Source: Bacteroides intestinalis
GTDB lineage: Bacteria > Bacteroidota > Bacteroidia > Bacteroidales > Bacteroidaceae
NCBI RefSeq assembly: GCF_902364365.1
Contig: NZ_CABJDN010000013.1
Location: 62,001 to 126,000, forward strand
Direction: 5' to 3'
DNA length: 64,000 nt
The position numbers and the translations under genes are program-made. The notes below the pieces were generated by a model that ran no database searches, was not told the origin of the DNA, and saw only the letters and a program-made list of their open reading frames with translations. Positions 19,355-26,846 of the stretch are shown one piece after another (position 1 is the stretch's first letter; the number at the start of each line of letters is the position of its first letter).

Positions 19355-21415
19355 ATGAATAAAATCAAGACCCAAAAAAGCTTTTCTTATAGAGATTTGC
19401 TATATAAAGTACTCATATTTATCGGCACGGTAGCTATTATTGTATACTTCCTGCCGCGTGACGGCAAATTTAATTATCAGTTCGATATTGATAAGCCGTG
19501 GAAATATGGACAGCTTATGGCTACATTCGATTTTCCTATCTATAAGGACGATGCAGTCGTGAAACGGGAGCAGGATAGTATTCTTGCTGCTTTCCAACCT
19601 TATTATCAATTAGATAAAAGTATAGAGAAGACTGCTATCAGTAAGTTGAAAGCAGATTATCAAAGCCATCTGCGTGACATTGTCCCATCTTCCGACTACA
19701 TGCGTTATCTGGAAAAAAGATTGTCGGAAATTTATAAGGCGGGCATACTTTCTACGGAGGGACTCGACCAACTACGGCAAGACAGCACCACTGCCATTAT
19801 GGTAATTGATGATAAACTTGCCAACCAACGAAGCACTGAACAACTGTTTTCCGTAAAAGATGCCTATACCTATCTGCTTACTGCGGACACTGCGCACTAT
19901 TCACCTTTTATTTTACGACAATGTTCTCTCAACGAATACCTGTATCCGAATCTGTCATACGATGAACAGCGCACGGAAACAGCCAAGAAAGAAACCCTCG
20001 ATAATTATGCCTGGGCAAATGGCATAGTTGTAAGCGGACAGAAGATCATAGACCGGGGAGAAATTGTAGATCAGGAAACCTATAATATTCTTGAAAGTCT
20101 ACGGAAAGAATCTATTCAGCGCAGTGAGTCACTGGGACAGAAACGCTTGATACTAACAGGGCAAACACTATTTGTCGGTATCTTTATTCTGTGCTTCATG
20201 CTTTATCTCGATTTGTTCCGTAAGGACTATTATGAACGTAAGGGCAGCCTGTCCCTACTCTTTACACTGATCATGTTTTATTGTGTGGTAACGGCCCTCA
20301 TGGTAGCAAATAACATCTACAATGTTTACATTATTCCCTATGCGATGCTGCCGGTCATTATCCGTGTATTCCTCGACTCACGTACGGCATTCCTCACACA
20401 GGTAGTCACTATACTGATATGCTCCATTTGTTTACGCTATCCGCATGAGTTCATACTCCTGCAACTGGCCGCCGGTCTGGTTGCCATATTCAGCCTGCGG
20501 GAATTATCACAGCGTTCTCAACTTTTCCGCACAGCCCTGTTGGTGATACTTACTTACGCTGCACTTTATTTCTCATTTGAGTTAATTACTGAAAACGACT
20601 TGTCAAAACTGAATGGAAGCATGTATACCTACTTCACAGTGAATGGAGTACTTCTATTGTTTACTTATCCGCTTTTATTCTTGTTGGAGAAGACTTTCGG
20701 ATTTACTTCCAACGTTACTCTGGTAGAGCTTTCCAATATCAACAGTCCGTTACTGCGTCGCTTGTCCGAAACAGTTCCAGGTACTTTCCAGCACTCCATG
20801 CAAGTGGCCAACCTTGCAGCAGAAGCAGCCAACCGTATTGGGGCAAAGAGCCAGTTAGTGCGTACCGGTGCTTTATATCATGACATTGGCAAGATGGAAA
20901 ATCCGGTATTCTTTACTGAGAACCAATCGGGAGGTGTCAATCCGCACAAAAATCTCAGTTATGAACAAAGTGCACAGGTCATCATCAGCCATGTGACGGA
21001 CGGACTGAAACTGGCTGAGAAGAACAACCTGCCTAAAGTGATAAAAGACTTTATCAGTACTCACCATGGCAGGGGAAAAACGAAGTATTTCTATATTTCC
21101 TGGAAAAATGAACACCCGGACGAAGAACCAAACGAAGAATTATTCACTTACCCGGGTCCGAATCCATTCACTCGTGAAACAGCTATCTTAATGATGGCAG
21201 ATGCCGTGGAAGCTGCATCCCGCAGTTTGCCCGAATATACGGAAGATAGTATCAATAACCTGGTGGACAAGATTATTGATTCGCAAGTAGAAGAAGGTTA
21301 CTTCAAAGAATGCCCTATCACCTTCAAGGATATCGCCACCGTAAAATCAGTTTTCAAAGAAAAATTGAAAACGATTTACCATACCCGTATCAGCTATCCC
21401 GAACTTAAAAAATAA
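19355..21415 (+). CDS. 7TM HD-domain phosphodiesterase, PgpH family (predicted c-di-AMP hydrolase)
   Basis: The protein has about 686 residues starting at MNKIKTQKSFSYRDLLYKV; an earlier in-frame ATG at 19316 overlaps promoter-like sequence and is unlikely. One N-terminal membrane helix is followed by a large extracytoplasmic 7TMR-HDED-type domain (about 40-270), a block of seven membrane helices (about 275-455), and a cytosolic HD domain with YHDIGKM near residue 508 and the later His pair STHHGRGKT. PgpH proteins cleave cyclic di-AMP; this function is from family knowledge. Two paralogous membrane proteins follow closely. Confidence 0.9.
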   Translation: MNKIKTQKSFSYRDLLYKVLIFIGTVAIIVYFLPRDGKFNYQFDIDKPWKYGQLMATFDFPIYKDDAVVKREQDSILAAFQPYYQLDKSIEKTAISKLKADYQSHLRDIVPSSDYMRYLEKRLSEIYKAGILSTEGLDQLRQDSTTAIMVIDDKLANQRSTEQLFSVKDAYTYLLTADTAHYSPFILRQCSLNEYLYPNLSYDEQRTETAKKETLDNYAWANGIVVSGQKIIDRGEIVDQETYNILESLRKESIQRSESLGQKRLILTGQTLFVGIFILCFMLYLDLFRKDYYERKGSLSLLFTLIMFYCVVTALMVANNIYNVYIIPYAMLPVIIRVFLDSRTAFLTQVVTILICSICLRYPHEFILLQLAAGLVAIFSLRELSQRSQLFRTALLVILTYAALYFSFELITENDLSKLNGSMYTYFTVNGVLLLFTYPLLFLLEKTFGFTSNVTLVELSNINSPLLRRLSETVPGTFQHSMQVANLAAEAANRIGAKSQLVRTGALYHDIGKMENPVFFTENQSGGVNPHKNLSYEQSAQVIISHVTDGLKLAEKNNLPKVIKDFISTHHGRGKTKYFYISWKNEHPDEEPNEELFTYPGPNPFTRETAILMMADAVEAASRSLPEYTEDSINNLVDKIIDSQVEEGYFKECPITFKDIATVKSVFKEKLKTIYHTRISYPELKK

Positions 21416-21420
21416 GAAAT

Positions 21421-22194
21421 ATGAAAACAACCGCCCAAGACCAAAAACGTACCGAAAGCCTTCTGCAACACAAAGGCGTCCGGCTGCATGACATCCAGAG
21501 TTTCAGTTTCATGAAGCGTTTTCGCGAGGTTCCACGCAAAAGCAACCTGAAGGTCAAAGATAAATATGGTGCGGGCATCTTGACATTACACCTGAAACAG
21601 GGTAGCCAAAAGGCTTTTTATGTTCGTCCCTTCCAGAAGCCATCATCTATTATCCGCTATCTGATTTCGCAGAACATACCTTTTGATAATTCTATCTCGC
21701 GGGAACGGACAGCGGCGGAAATTCCGGCGACTACCTATCAGCGCCCGTCACTCTATATGTTTTATTTCTTTGTGCTTTTCATCACGTTCATGATATTGGG
21801 ATATCAGGCTATTGCATTCGGAAGTTGGTGGGCATATATTCTGGGCGTCATTTCGTTCGGTCTGAGTATCTATTTCATGCACATGCTGATGACACGCTTC
21901 TGCTATCTGAAGATAGACAATAAAAGTCTCAGGATATATAGTGTAGGACGTGAAATAGTGTATCCCTACGAAAAGATACTTAAAGTCAACTTTGACTTTG
22001 CACGCGAACAGGCTTTCACGCATGTGATGGAAATATTGGATAAAGATTATCACTATCGTCTTTACTACATAGGCAGGGTATCCCGGCGAACACTGAATGA
22101 CATTGCTGAGACACTGCAAAGTGCAGGTGTAGACGCTACATGTAGCCTGAATGAAGATAAGAGGTTCTATCAGGATAAACAGATTTTTCACTAA
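21421..22194 (+). CDS. Membrane protein of unknown function (first of a tandem pair)
   Basis: This 257-residue protein has a soluble N-terminal part (about 1-110), two membrane helices (about 117-160, FFVLFITFMILGYQAIAFG and WWAYILGVISFGLSIYF) and a soluble C-terminal part containing a PH-like pattern (RIYSVGREIVYPYEKILKVNFDF, then VMEILDKDYHYRLYYIGRVS). It is a clear paralog of the next gene: both have LHDIQSF/PEDIQSF near residue 20, YPYEKI/LPYDEI, and end in AGVDAT/LGIDAT. It begins 5 bp after the HD-phosphodiesterase gene, so the three are likely one operon. I do not recognise a named family. Confidence 0.8.
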   Translation: MKTTAQDQKRTESLLQHKGVRLHDIQSFSFMKRFREVPRKSNLKVKDKYGAGILTLHLKQGSQKAFYVRPFQKPSSIIRYLISQNIPFDNSISRERTAAEIPATTYQRPSLYMFYFFVLFITFMILGYQAIAFGSWWAYILGVISFGLSIYFMHMLMTRFCYLKIDNKSLRIYSVGREIVYPYEKILKVNFDFAREQAFTHVMEILDKDYHYRLYYIGRVSRRTLNDIAETLQSAGVDATCSLNEDKRFYQDKQIFH

Positions 22195-22203
22195 GTAAGC
22201 GCT

Positions 22204-22938
22204 ATGAATTACACTCAAAATGAAACGGAAAAGCGCAAAGTTGAGCAGTACTTTTCCAGAAAGAAGATAAATCCGGAGGATATCCAAAGCTTCTGCTTTA
22301 TGCAGAATTATAAATTCCAGGTAGGTCCTTCAATTCTGATCTTGCAATTGCGGTCCGGAAAAACAAAAATGCTCCGTCCAAACAAAACAGGTACGGAAGT
22401 TCTCCATTATTTATTGGACAAACAGATACCTTTCAGCAATTATATTCCACAAGTAAAACAGCTAGTAACAATACCGGAAAAGAGCTATTGGAGTATCTGG
22501 AATATACTATTCGACGTTTTCTATACAGCAGTGTTGCTTGTCTTAGGATATGTAATGCTGAAAGCCTTATTACAAGAGCCTACAGGCGAATACTTGGTAA
22601 AAGATATAGCCAAGTATTTCGCTCTGACTACCTATGTGATATGCTTTCCTATAGTTCTCTATTATCTTTTCTATAAGTGTCATAGCATCCGAACTGAGCA
22701 TGAGGGGCTGGTCTTAAGCAACCGTTTTTCCAAACGGGTATTACCTTACGATGAGATACGCAAATTGAACTTCTGTATATTCTCTTCCAAACAGCCACGG
22801 GTATTTATAGAACTGATAGATAAGAACTTCTGTTACCAACGTTATTTATTGGGATGGATGCCTCTCAAATCTGCAAAAGAGTTGGCGCTCCTGCTACAAT
22901 CTTTAGGGATCGATGCAACCGACAGTATTAATCAATAA
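22204..22938 (+). CDS. Membrane protein of unknown function (second of a tandem pair)
   Basis: This 244-residue paralog of the preceding protein has the same layout: soluble N-terminal part with NPEDIQSFCFMQNYKF, two membrane helices (about 95-160), then LVLSNRFSKRVLPYDEIRKLNF and VFIELIDKNFCYQRYLLGWM, ending SLGIDATDSINQ. Only 9 bp separate it from its partner. A tandem duplication in the operon of a probable c-di-AMP phosphodiesterase is the simplest explanation. The function is unknown. Confidence 0.8.
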   Translation: MNYTQNETEKRKVEQYFSRKKINPEDIQSFCFMQNYKFQVGPSILILQLRSGKTKMLRPNKTGTEVLHYLLDKQIPFSNYIPQVKQLVTIPEKSYWSIWNILFDVFYTAVLLVLGYVMLKALLQEPTGEYLVKDIAKYFALTTYVICFPIVLYYLFYKCHSIRTEHEGLVLSNRFSKRVLPYDEIRKLNFCIFSSKQPRVFIELIDKNFCYQRYLLGWMPLKSAKELALLLQSLGIDATDSINQ

Positions 22939-22969
22939 GGCATAGCGGAAAGCTTCTCTATACCAACGT

Positions 22970-23065
22970 TAATTCGTCCCACCATAAGGAACATTGCGTC
23001 CCCCTATAGGGAACATTGCGTTCCTCCATAAGGGGACGCAATGTTCTCCATAAGGGAACGAATTA
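22970..23065. repeat. Nested repeat/hairpin with GAACATTGCGTYCC units
   Basis: Three copies of a 14-15 bp unit lie here: direct copies at 22989-23003 and 23011-23024, and an inverted copy at 23032-23046 that pairs perfectly with the first. Outer arms TAATTCGTCCC (22970-22980) and GGGAACGAATTA (23054-23065) also pair, giving a long stem. It lies between convergent genes. Confidence 0.8.
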
Positions 23066-23112
23066 GCATCCGCAGTTCCGGCATCTATCTATTACTAAAA
23101 CAAGGATTAGTA

Positions 23113-23598
23113 TTAGTTGCTTTGCGAAATACGCTCCAACAATCCTACACAAGCATCCTCCAGTAGATCGAGCACATACTCAAATCCTTCGGCTCCACCA
23201 TAATATGGATCGGGCACGTGGTCGGCATGCGTAAAGCGGGTACAGTATTCCGTCATACGGTGTATCTTCTTCCATTCTTCCGGAGAAGGGGCACGATCTT
23301 TCAAGTCATCAATATTCCGGTCGTCCATCCCGATAATCAAATCGAAATTATAGAAATCTTCCGTTCGCACGGGGCGCGAACGATGTGTGAGCTCGTAACC
23401 GCGACGAATAGCATGGGCACGCATCCGGCTATCAGGTAATTCCCCCTGATGATAGGACAAGATACCGGCAGAGTCTATCACAAACTGATCTTCCAGTCCG
23501 GCTTCTGAAACCAAATGCTTCATCACACCTTCCGCAGAAGAAGAACGGCAAATATTTCCCAGGCAAACAAACAGTATTCTACAAGGTTTCATAAGCAC
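23113..23598 (-). CDS. Low-molecular-weight protein-tyrosine phosphatase
   Basis: This 161-residue cytosolic phosphatase has the P-loop near the N-terminus: FVCLGNICRSS, the CX5R motif with nucleophile C12 and R18. The general-acid Asp is in DHVPDPYYGG near the C-terminus. A start at 23592 (MKPCRILFV) is equally likely. In other bacteria such enzymes act with tyrosine kinases in capsule synthesis, but no such kinase is nearby. A -7 promoter motif lies upstream at 23617-23624. It is a single-gene unit ending next to the repeat structure. Confidence 0.95.
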   Translation of the reverse strand: MLMKPCRILFVCLGNICRSSSAEGVMKHLVSEAGLEDQFVIDSAGILSYHQGELPDSRMRAHAIRRGYELTHRSRPVRTEDFYNFDLIIGMDDRNIDDLKDRAPSPEEWKKIHRMTEYCTRFTHADHVPDPYYGGAEGFEYVLDLLEDACVGLLERISQSN

Positions 23599-23616
23599 AT
23601 TTTTTATTTAGAAACG

Positions 23617-23624
23617 CAAATATA
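23617..23624 (-). promoter_or_regulatory. -7 promoter element of the phosphatase gene
   Basis: The minus strand reads TATATTTG, fitting TAnnTTTG, 18 bp before the ORF start at 23598. Confidence 0.5.
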
Positions 23625-23725
23625 GAAGTTTTTTGTATTCTCTTAAAATATTTCTTCTTCTCAGTTGTCAGCATATACAGAGAACGTTTTCAAAGCAATA
23701 TGTAAATCATTAAAATTAGAACATC

Positions 23726-24124
23726 ATGAAAAAAAGATTTTTTATTATACCTTTGTTTTGGGTATTAGCCATTGCGGCATTTGGAGCAATAGTCATGTTA
23801 TTATGGAATTTCGTAGTGCCCGGAGTCTTAGGACTGGCAGCCATCAATTTCTGGCAAGCTCTGGCATTGTTCGTACTTGCACGCATTCTCTTCGGAGGAT
23901 TCCCGGGCAGAGGAGGTTTCCCCGGCCGAAGAGGAATGCCCGGTGGTAAAGAGGGTAACCCGTTCCGCGCTAAATGGGAGAAGATGTCTCCGGAAGAACG
24001 CAAGGACTTCATTAATAAAAGAAAGAAGTTCGGATTCGGCGGTCCTTTCGGCAGAGACGGATTCTTCGACGAGAGAAACTTTGATAGAAACAACGGTAGC
24101 GAAACTCCCAAAGAAAATGAATAA
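23726..24124 (+). CDS. Small membrane protein with Gly/Arg-rich and charged tail
   Basis: This 132-residue protein is not recognised as a named family. The N-terminus has two membrane helices (FFIIPLFWVLAIAAFGAIVML and LGLAAINFWQALALFVLARIL, about 5-52). A Gly/Arg/Pro-rich stretch (FPGRGGFPGRRGMPGG) and a charged segment (WEKMSPEERKDFINKRKKFG) resembling the helical repeats of periplasmic metal-sensor proteins follow, then an Asp/Asn-rich end. Its stop overlaps the start of the ECF sigma factor by 8 bp, so the two are probably translationally coupled. A modulator of that sigma factor is an inference from context only. Confidence 0.75.
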   Translation: MKKRFFIIPLFWVLAIAAFGAIVMLLWNFVVPGVLGLAAINFWQALALFVLARILFGGFPGRGGFPGRRGMPGGKEGNPFRAKWEKMSPEERKDFINKRKKFGFGGPFGRDGFFDERNFDRNNGSETPKENE

Positions 24125-24686
24125 CCTGACTGGCAAAGACAACAGTTTGGAAGAACTGATTGCAGAACATCAACCCCACCTGAAAGCATTTATCCGCAAG
24201 CGGGTTTCCACTAAAGAAGATGCCGAAGATATTCTGCAAGACGTATTGTATCAGTTGGTGAAAACCATTGAAAGCACTTTCAATCCTATCGAGCAGGTTA
24301 CAGCATGGCTATATCGCGTAGCACGAAATACCATTATCAATAAAGGCAAGAAAATGCAGGAGGAAGAACTGCCGGTTTCGAGCTATGATAAAGAAGACAA
24401 TGTACTGAGCGAGTTCTCAGAAGTGCTGTTCAGCGATGCTCCCCCTACTCCGGAAATAGAATATATGCGGTCACTCGTTTGGCAAGAGCTTGAAACTGCT
24501 CTGGCCGAATTACCGTCCGAACAACGTGAAGCATTCGAATTAATGGAACTGGAAGGATTGTCAGCCAAAGAAGTTGCCAATGCTACCGGAATATCAGTCA
24601 ACACTTTATTATCACGAAAACATTATGCCGTCATTCACCTTCGCAAACGGCTGAAAGGACTGTATAACGATCTTCTAAATTACTAA
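24117..24686 (+). CDS. RNA polymerase sigma factor, ECF subfamily
   Basis: This 189-residue sigma-70 family protein begins at the ATG at 24117 (MNNLTGKDNSLEELI). Region 2 (about 15-80) contains EDAEDILQDVLYQLVKTIES and WLYRVARNTIINKGKK. Region 4 (about 125-180) contains ALAELPSEQREAFELMELEG and the helix-turn-helix SAKEVANATGISVNTLLSRK. A FecR-type or zinc-finger anti-sigma gene is not next door. The coupled upstream membrane protein is the only candidate regulator. The next gene, on the same strand 57 bp later, encodes an outer-membrane barrel that could be a target. Confidence 0.92.
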   Translation: MNNLTGKDNSLEELIAEHQPHLKAFIRKRVSTKEDAEDILQDVLYQLVKTIESTFNPIEQVTAWLYRVARNTIINKGKKMQEEELPVSSYDKEDNVLSEFSEVLFSDAPPTPEIEYMRSLVWQELETALAELPSEQREAFELMELEGLSAKEVANATGISVNTLLSRKHYAVIHLRKRLKGLYNDLLNY

Positions 24687-24743
24687 CCTCAGTTTTTAAC
24701 TCTCTGTTTATCCACCGGATAACAGCTATTTCCACAAATATTT

Positions 24744-26843
24744 ATGAAAACAATAGTGTCAATTTTGACCATACTACTGTGTATGGTCAGCCCCTCCTAT
24801 GCCCAACTCATTGCTAAAGATTCTACCGGAGTCATGGCTATCTCTCTGGATGAAGTAACCATCCAGGCACGGTCTATCATCGAAAAAGGTGACCGGAAAG
24901 TAATTCTTCCGACCCAGAATCAACTGAAAATGTCGTCCAACGGCATAGACTTATTAGGCAAATTACAACTTCCCCGAATCACAGTTGATATCATATCGGG
25001 CGAAATAACCACTTCCGGCAACGGAGAAGTACAATTACGGATTAATGGTGTTCAGGTTACTTACACGGAGATATCCTCCCTCAATCCCGAAGATATTCTC
25101 CGCATAGAATATCACGATATGCCGGGTGCGCGCTATGGAAATGCCTCTGCAGTGATCGATTATATAACCAAAACCGCCAAAGTGGGAGGTAGTATCAGCG
25201 GAGCAGCCGTCCACAGCCTCAGCGGAAAGCGTTCTTCCATCGACGACGTATTGGCTGGCAGATACAACTACGGGAAATCTGAAATATCAGCCAACGTGCG
25301 ATATATACAACGGAGAGGAGACTGGACACGTGAGTACGATGAACGCTTTATTTTTCCCGACAAAGAATTACATCGTCTGGAAGTTGGAGAACCTACCTTA
25401 TTTAATAAAAAGCTACTCACCTCCAACCTTAGCTACAGTTTGCAGGAAAAGGGAAAATATCTCTTTAATGCGCAGTTCAGATATACCCTGCAAGATAATC
25501 CCGCCGGATACGAAGATCGGAAAAGTAAACTCTATACCTCCAATTCCGACATTCCTCTATCCATCTATGACCATACCAAGGAACGAAATCACTTACCTGC
25601 TCTCGACTTTTATTATCAGCAGGAACTGAAAAACAATCAACGGCTTATTTTCAATCTTGTAGGTACGTACATCAAGAGCAGCAGTACACGCATTTATCAG
25701 GAAAAGCAAGAAGACGTAAGTCATACAGAGTTATACTCCGATATCACAGGACAAAAGTATTCGCTGATAGCCGAAGGAACCTATGAGAAGAAGTTGGGAC
25801 AAGGAACATTGACAGGAGGTCTCAGGCACATACAATCGTACACAGATAACCAATACAAAGGAGAAGAGCAAATGGACGTGATCTTGAAACAAGCGGAAAG
25901 CTATGCATATGCCGAATATAAAGGCAAAACACAACACTGGGGATACATAGCCAATCTTACACTCAGCCGCTTCTACTATAGCCAAAGAAACAATCAAAAT
26001 GAAAGATACGGCCTGCAACCTTCGCTCCTGGTATCTTACAGCCCTCTGGACAAGCTGCATTTCCGCTATCACATCAACCTGAAGAACAAAGCTCCTTCCA
26101 TTGCTTATCTGAATGATGTGGAACAGAAAATCGACAATTTACAAACGCGCAGAGGGAATCCGTCTTTAAAATCATTCCGTAGTATCATACAGGATTTCAA
26201 CGCTGTGTTTAGTGCAGGTATTTGCAGTATCGACGCATTGGTCAGCTATACATACGAAAAGAATCCAATCATGCAATCCGTACTTTATGAAGAGGGTATG
26301 TTTATTCAGACCTATGAAAACCAGAAGTCCTTCCAACATCTGGCAACGGAGATTACATTCAAGATAAAGCCCTGGAAAGATCACATCAGTCTTTCCGTCA
26401 CGCCGGGTATTAACCGATACATCAGCACAGGGAACAATTACCTCCATACCTATACCCTGAAAGAACTGCGTATCAACCTAGACGCTTCCTATAAGAACTG
26501 GCTCCTGAACTTTATGACTATCACACCGCCCAATCGGTATGTATATGGCGAACAATTAATGAAGGGCGAGTTGATGCATACTTTGATGGTAGGTTATAAA
26601 CAGTCTGCATGGTCCATTATGGCAGGAATACTCAACCCGTTTATGAAGACCTATCGTTCCGAAAACGAGAACTGGTCAGCATTGACACCAGTAAAGTCGG
26701 ACATACACAACAATAACATGTCGAATACCTTTGCCATCAAGCTCAACTTCAATCTGAACTTCGGACGACAATACAAGAGCGCTAATAAAAATATTCAGAA
26801 TATGGATACAGATTCCGGTATTTTGCAGGGGATCAAAGAGTAA
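24744..26843 (+). CDS. Outer-membrane beta-barrel protein, TonB-dependent-receptor-like
   Basis: This 699-residue protein has a signal peptide (MKTIVSILTILLCMVSPSYAQ). A plug-like region (about 30-140: LDEVTIQARSI, GEVQLRINGVQ, EYHDMPGARYGNASAVIDYITK) precedes a long barrel rich in alternating aromatic strands. It matches the Bacteroidota outer-membrane beta-barrel family that resembles TonB-dependent receptors but without the usual N-terminal carboxypeptidase-like domain. No SusD-like partner is nearby, so polysaccharide import is not supported. The substrate is unknown. It follows the ECF sigma gene and ends 3 bp from the convergent priA stop. Confidence 0.88.
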   Translation: MKTIVSILTILLCMVSPSYAQLIAKDSTGVMAISLDEVTIQARSIIEKGDRKVILPTQNQLKMSSNGIDLLGKLQLPRITVDIISGEITTSGNGEVQLRINGVQVTYTEISSLNPEDILRIEYHDMPGARYGNASAVIDYITKTAKVGGSISGAAVHSLSGKRSSIDDVLAGRYNYGKSEISANVRYIQRRGDWTREYDERFIFPDKELHRLEVGEPTLFNKKLLTSNLSYSLQEKGKYLFNAQFRYTLQDNPAGYEDRKSKLYTSNSDIPLSIYDHTKERNHLPALDFYYQQELKNNQRLIFNLVGTYIKSSSTRIYQEKQEDVSHTELYSDITGQKYSLIAEGTYEKKLGQGTLTGGLRHIQSYTDNQYKGEEQMDVILKQAESYAYAEYKGKTQHWGYIANLTLSRFYYSQRNNQNERYGLQPSLLVSYSPLDKLHFRYHINLKNKAPSIAYLNDVEQKIDNLQTRRGNPSLKSFRSIIQDFNAVFSAGICSIDALVSYTYEKNPIMQSVLYEEGMFIQTYENQKSFQHLATEITFKIKPWKDHISLSVTPGINRYISTGNNYLHTYTLKELRINLDASYKNWLLNFMTITPPNRYVYGEQLMKGELMHTLMVGYKQSAWSIMAGILNPFMKTYRSENENWSALTPVKSDIHNNNMSNTFAIKLNFNLNFGRQYKSANKNIQNMDTDSGILQGIKE

Positions 26844-26846
26844 CTC

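Noticed and set aside
22970..23065. CRISPR array
   Set aside because: There are only three units, one of them inverted, no regular spacers and no cas genes.
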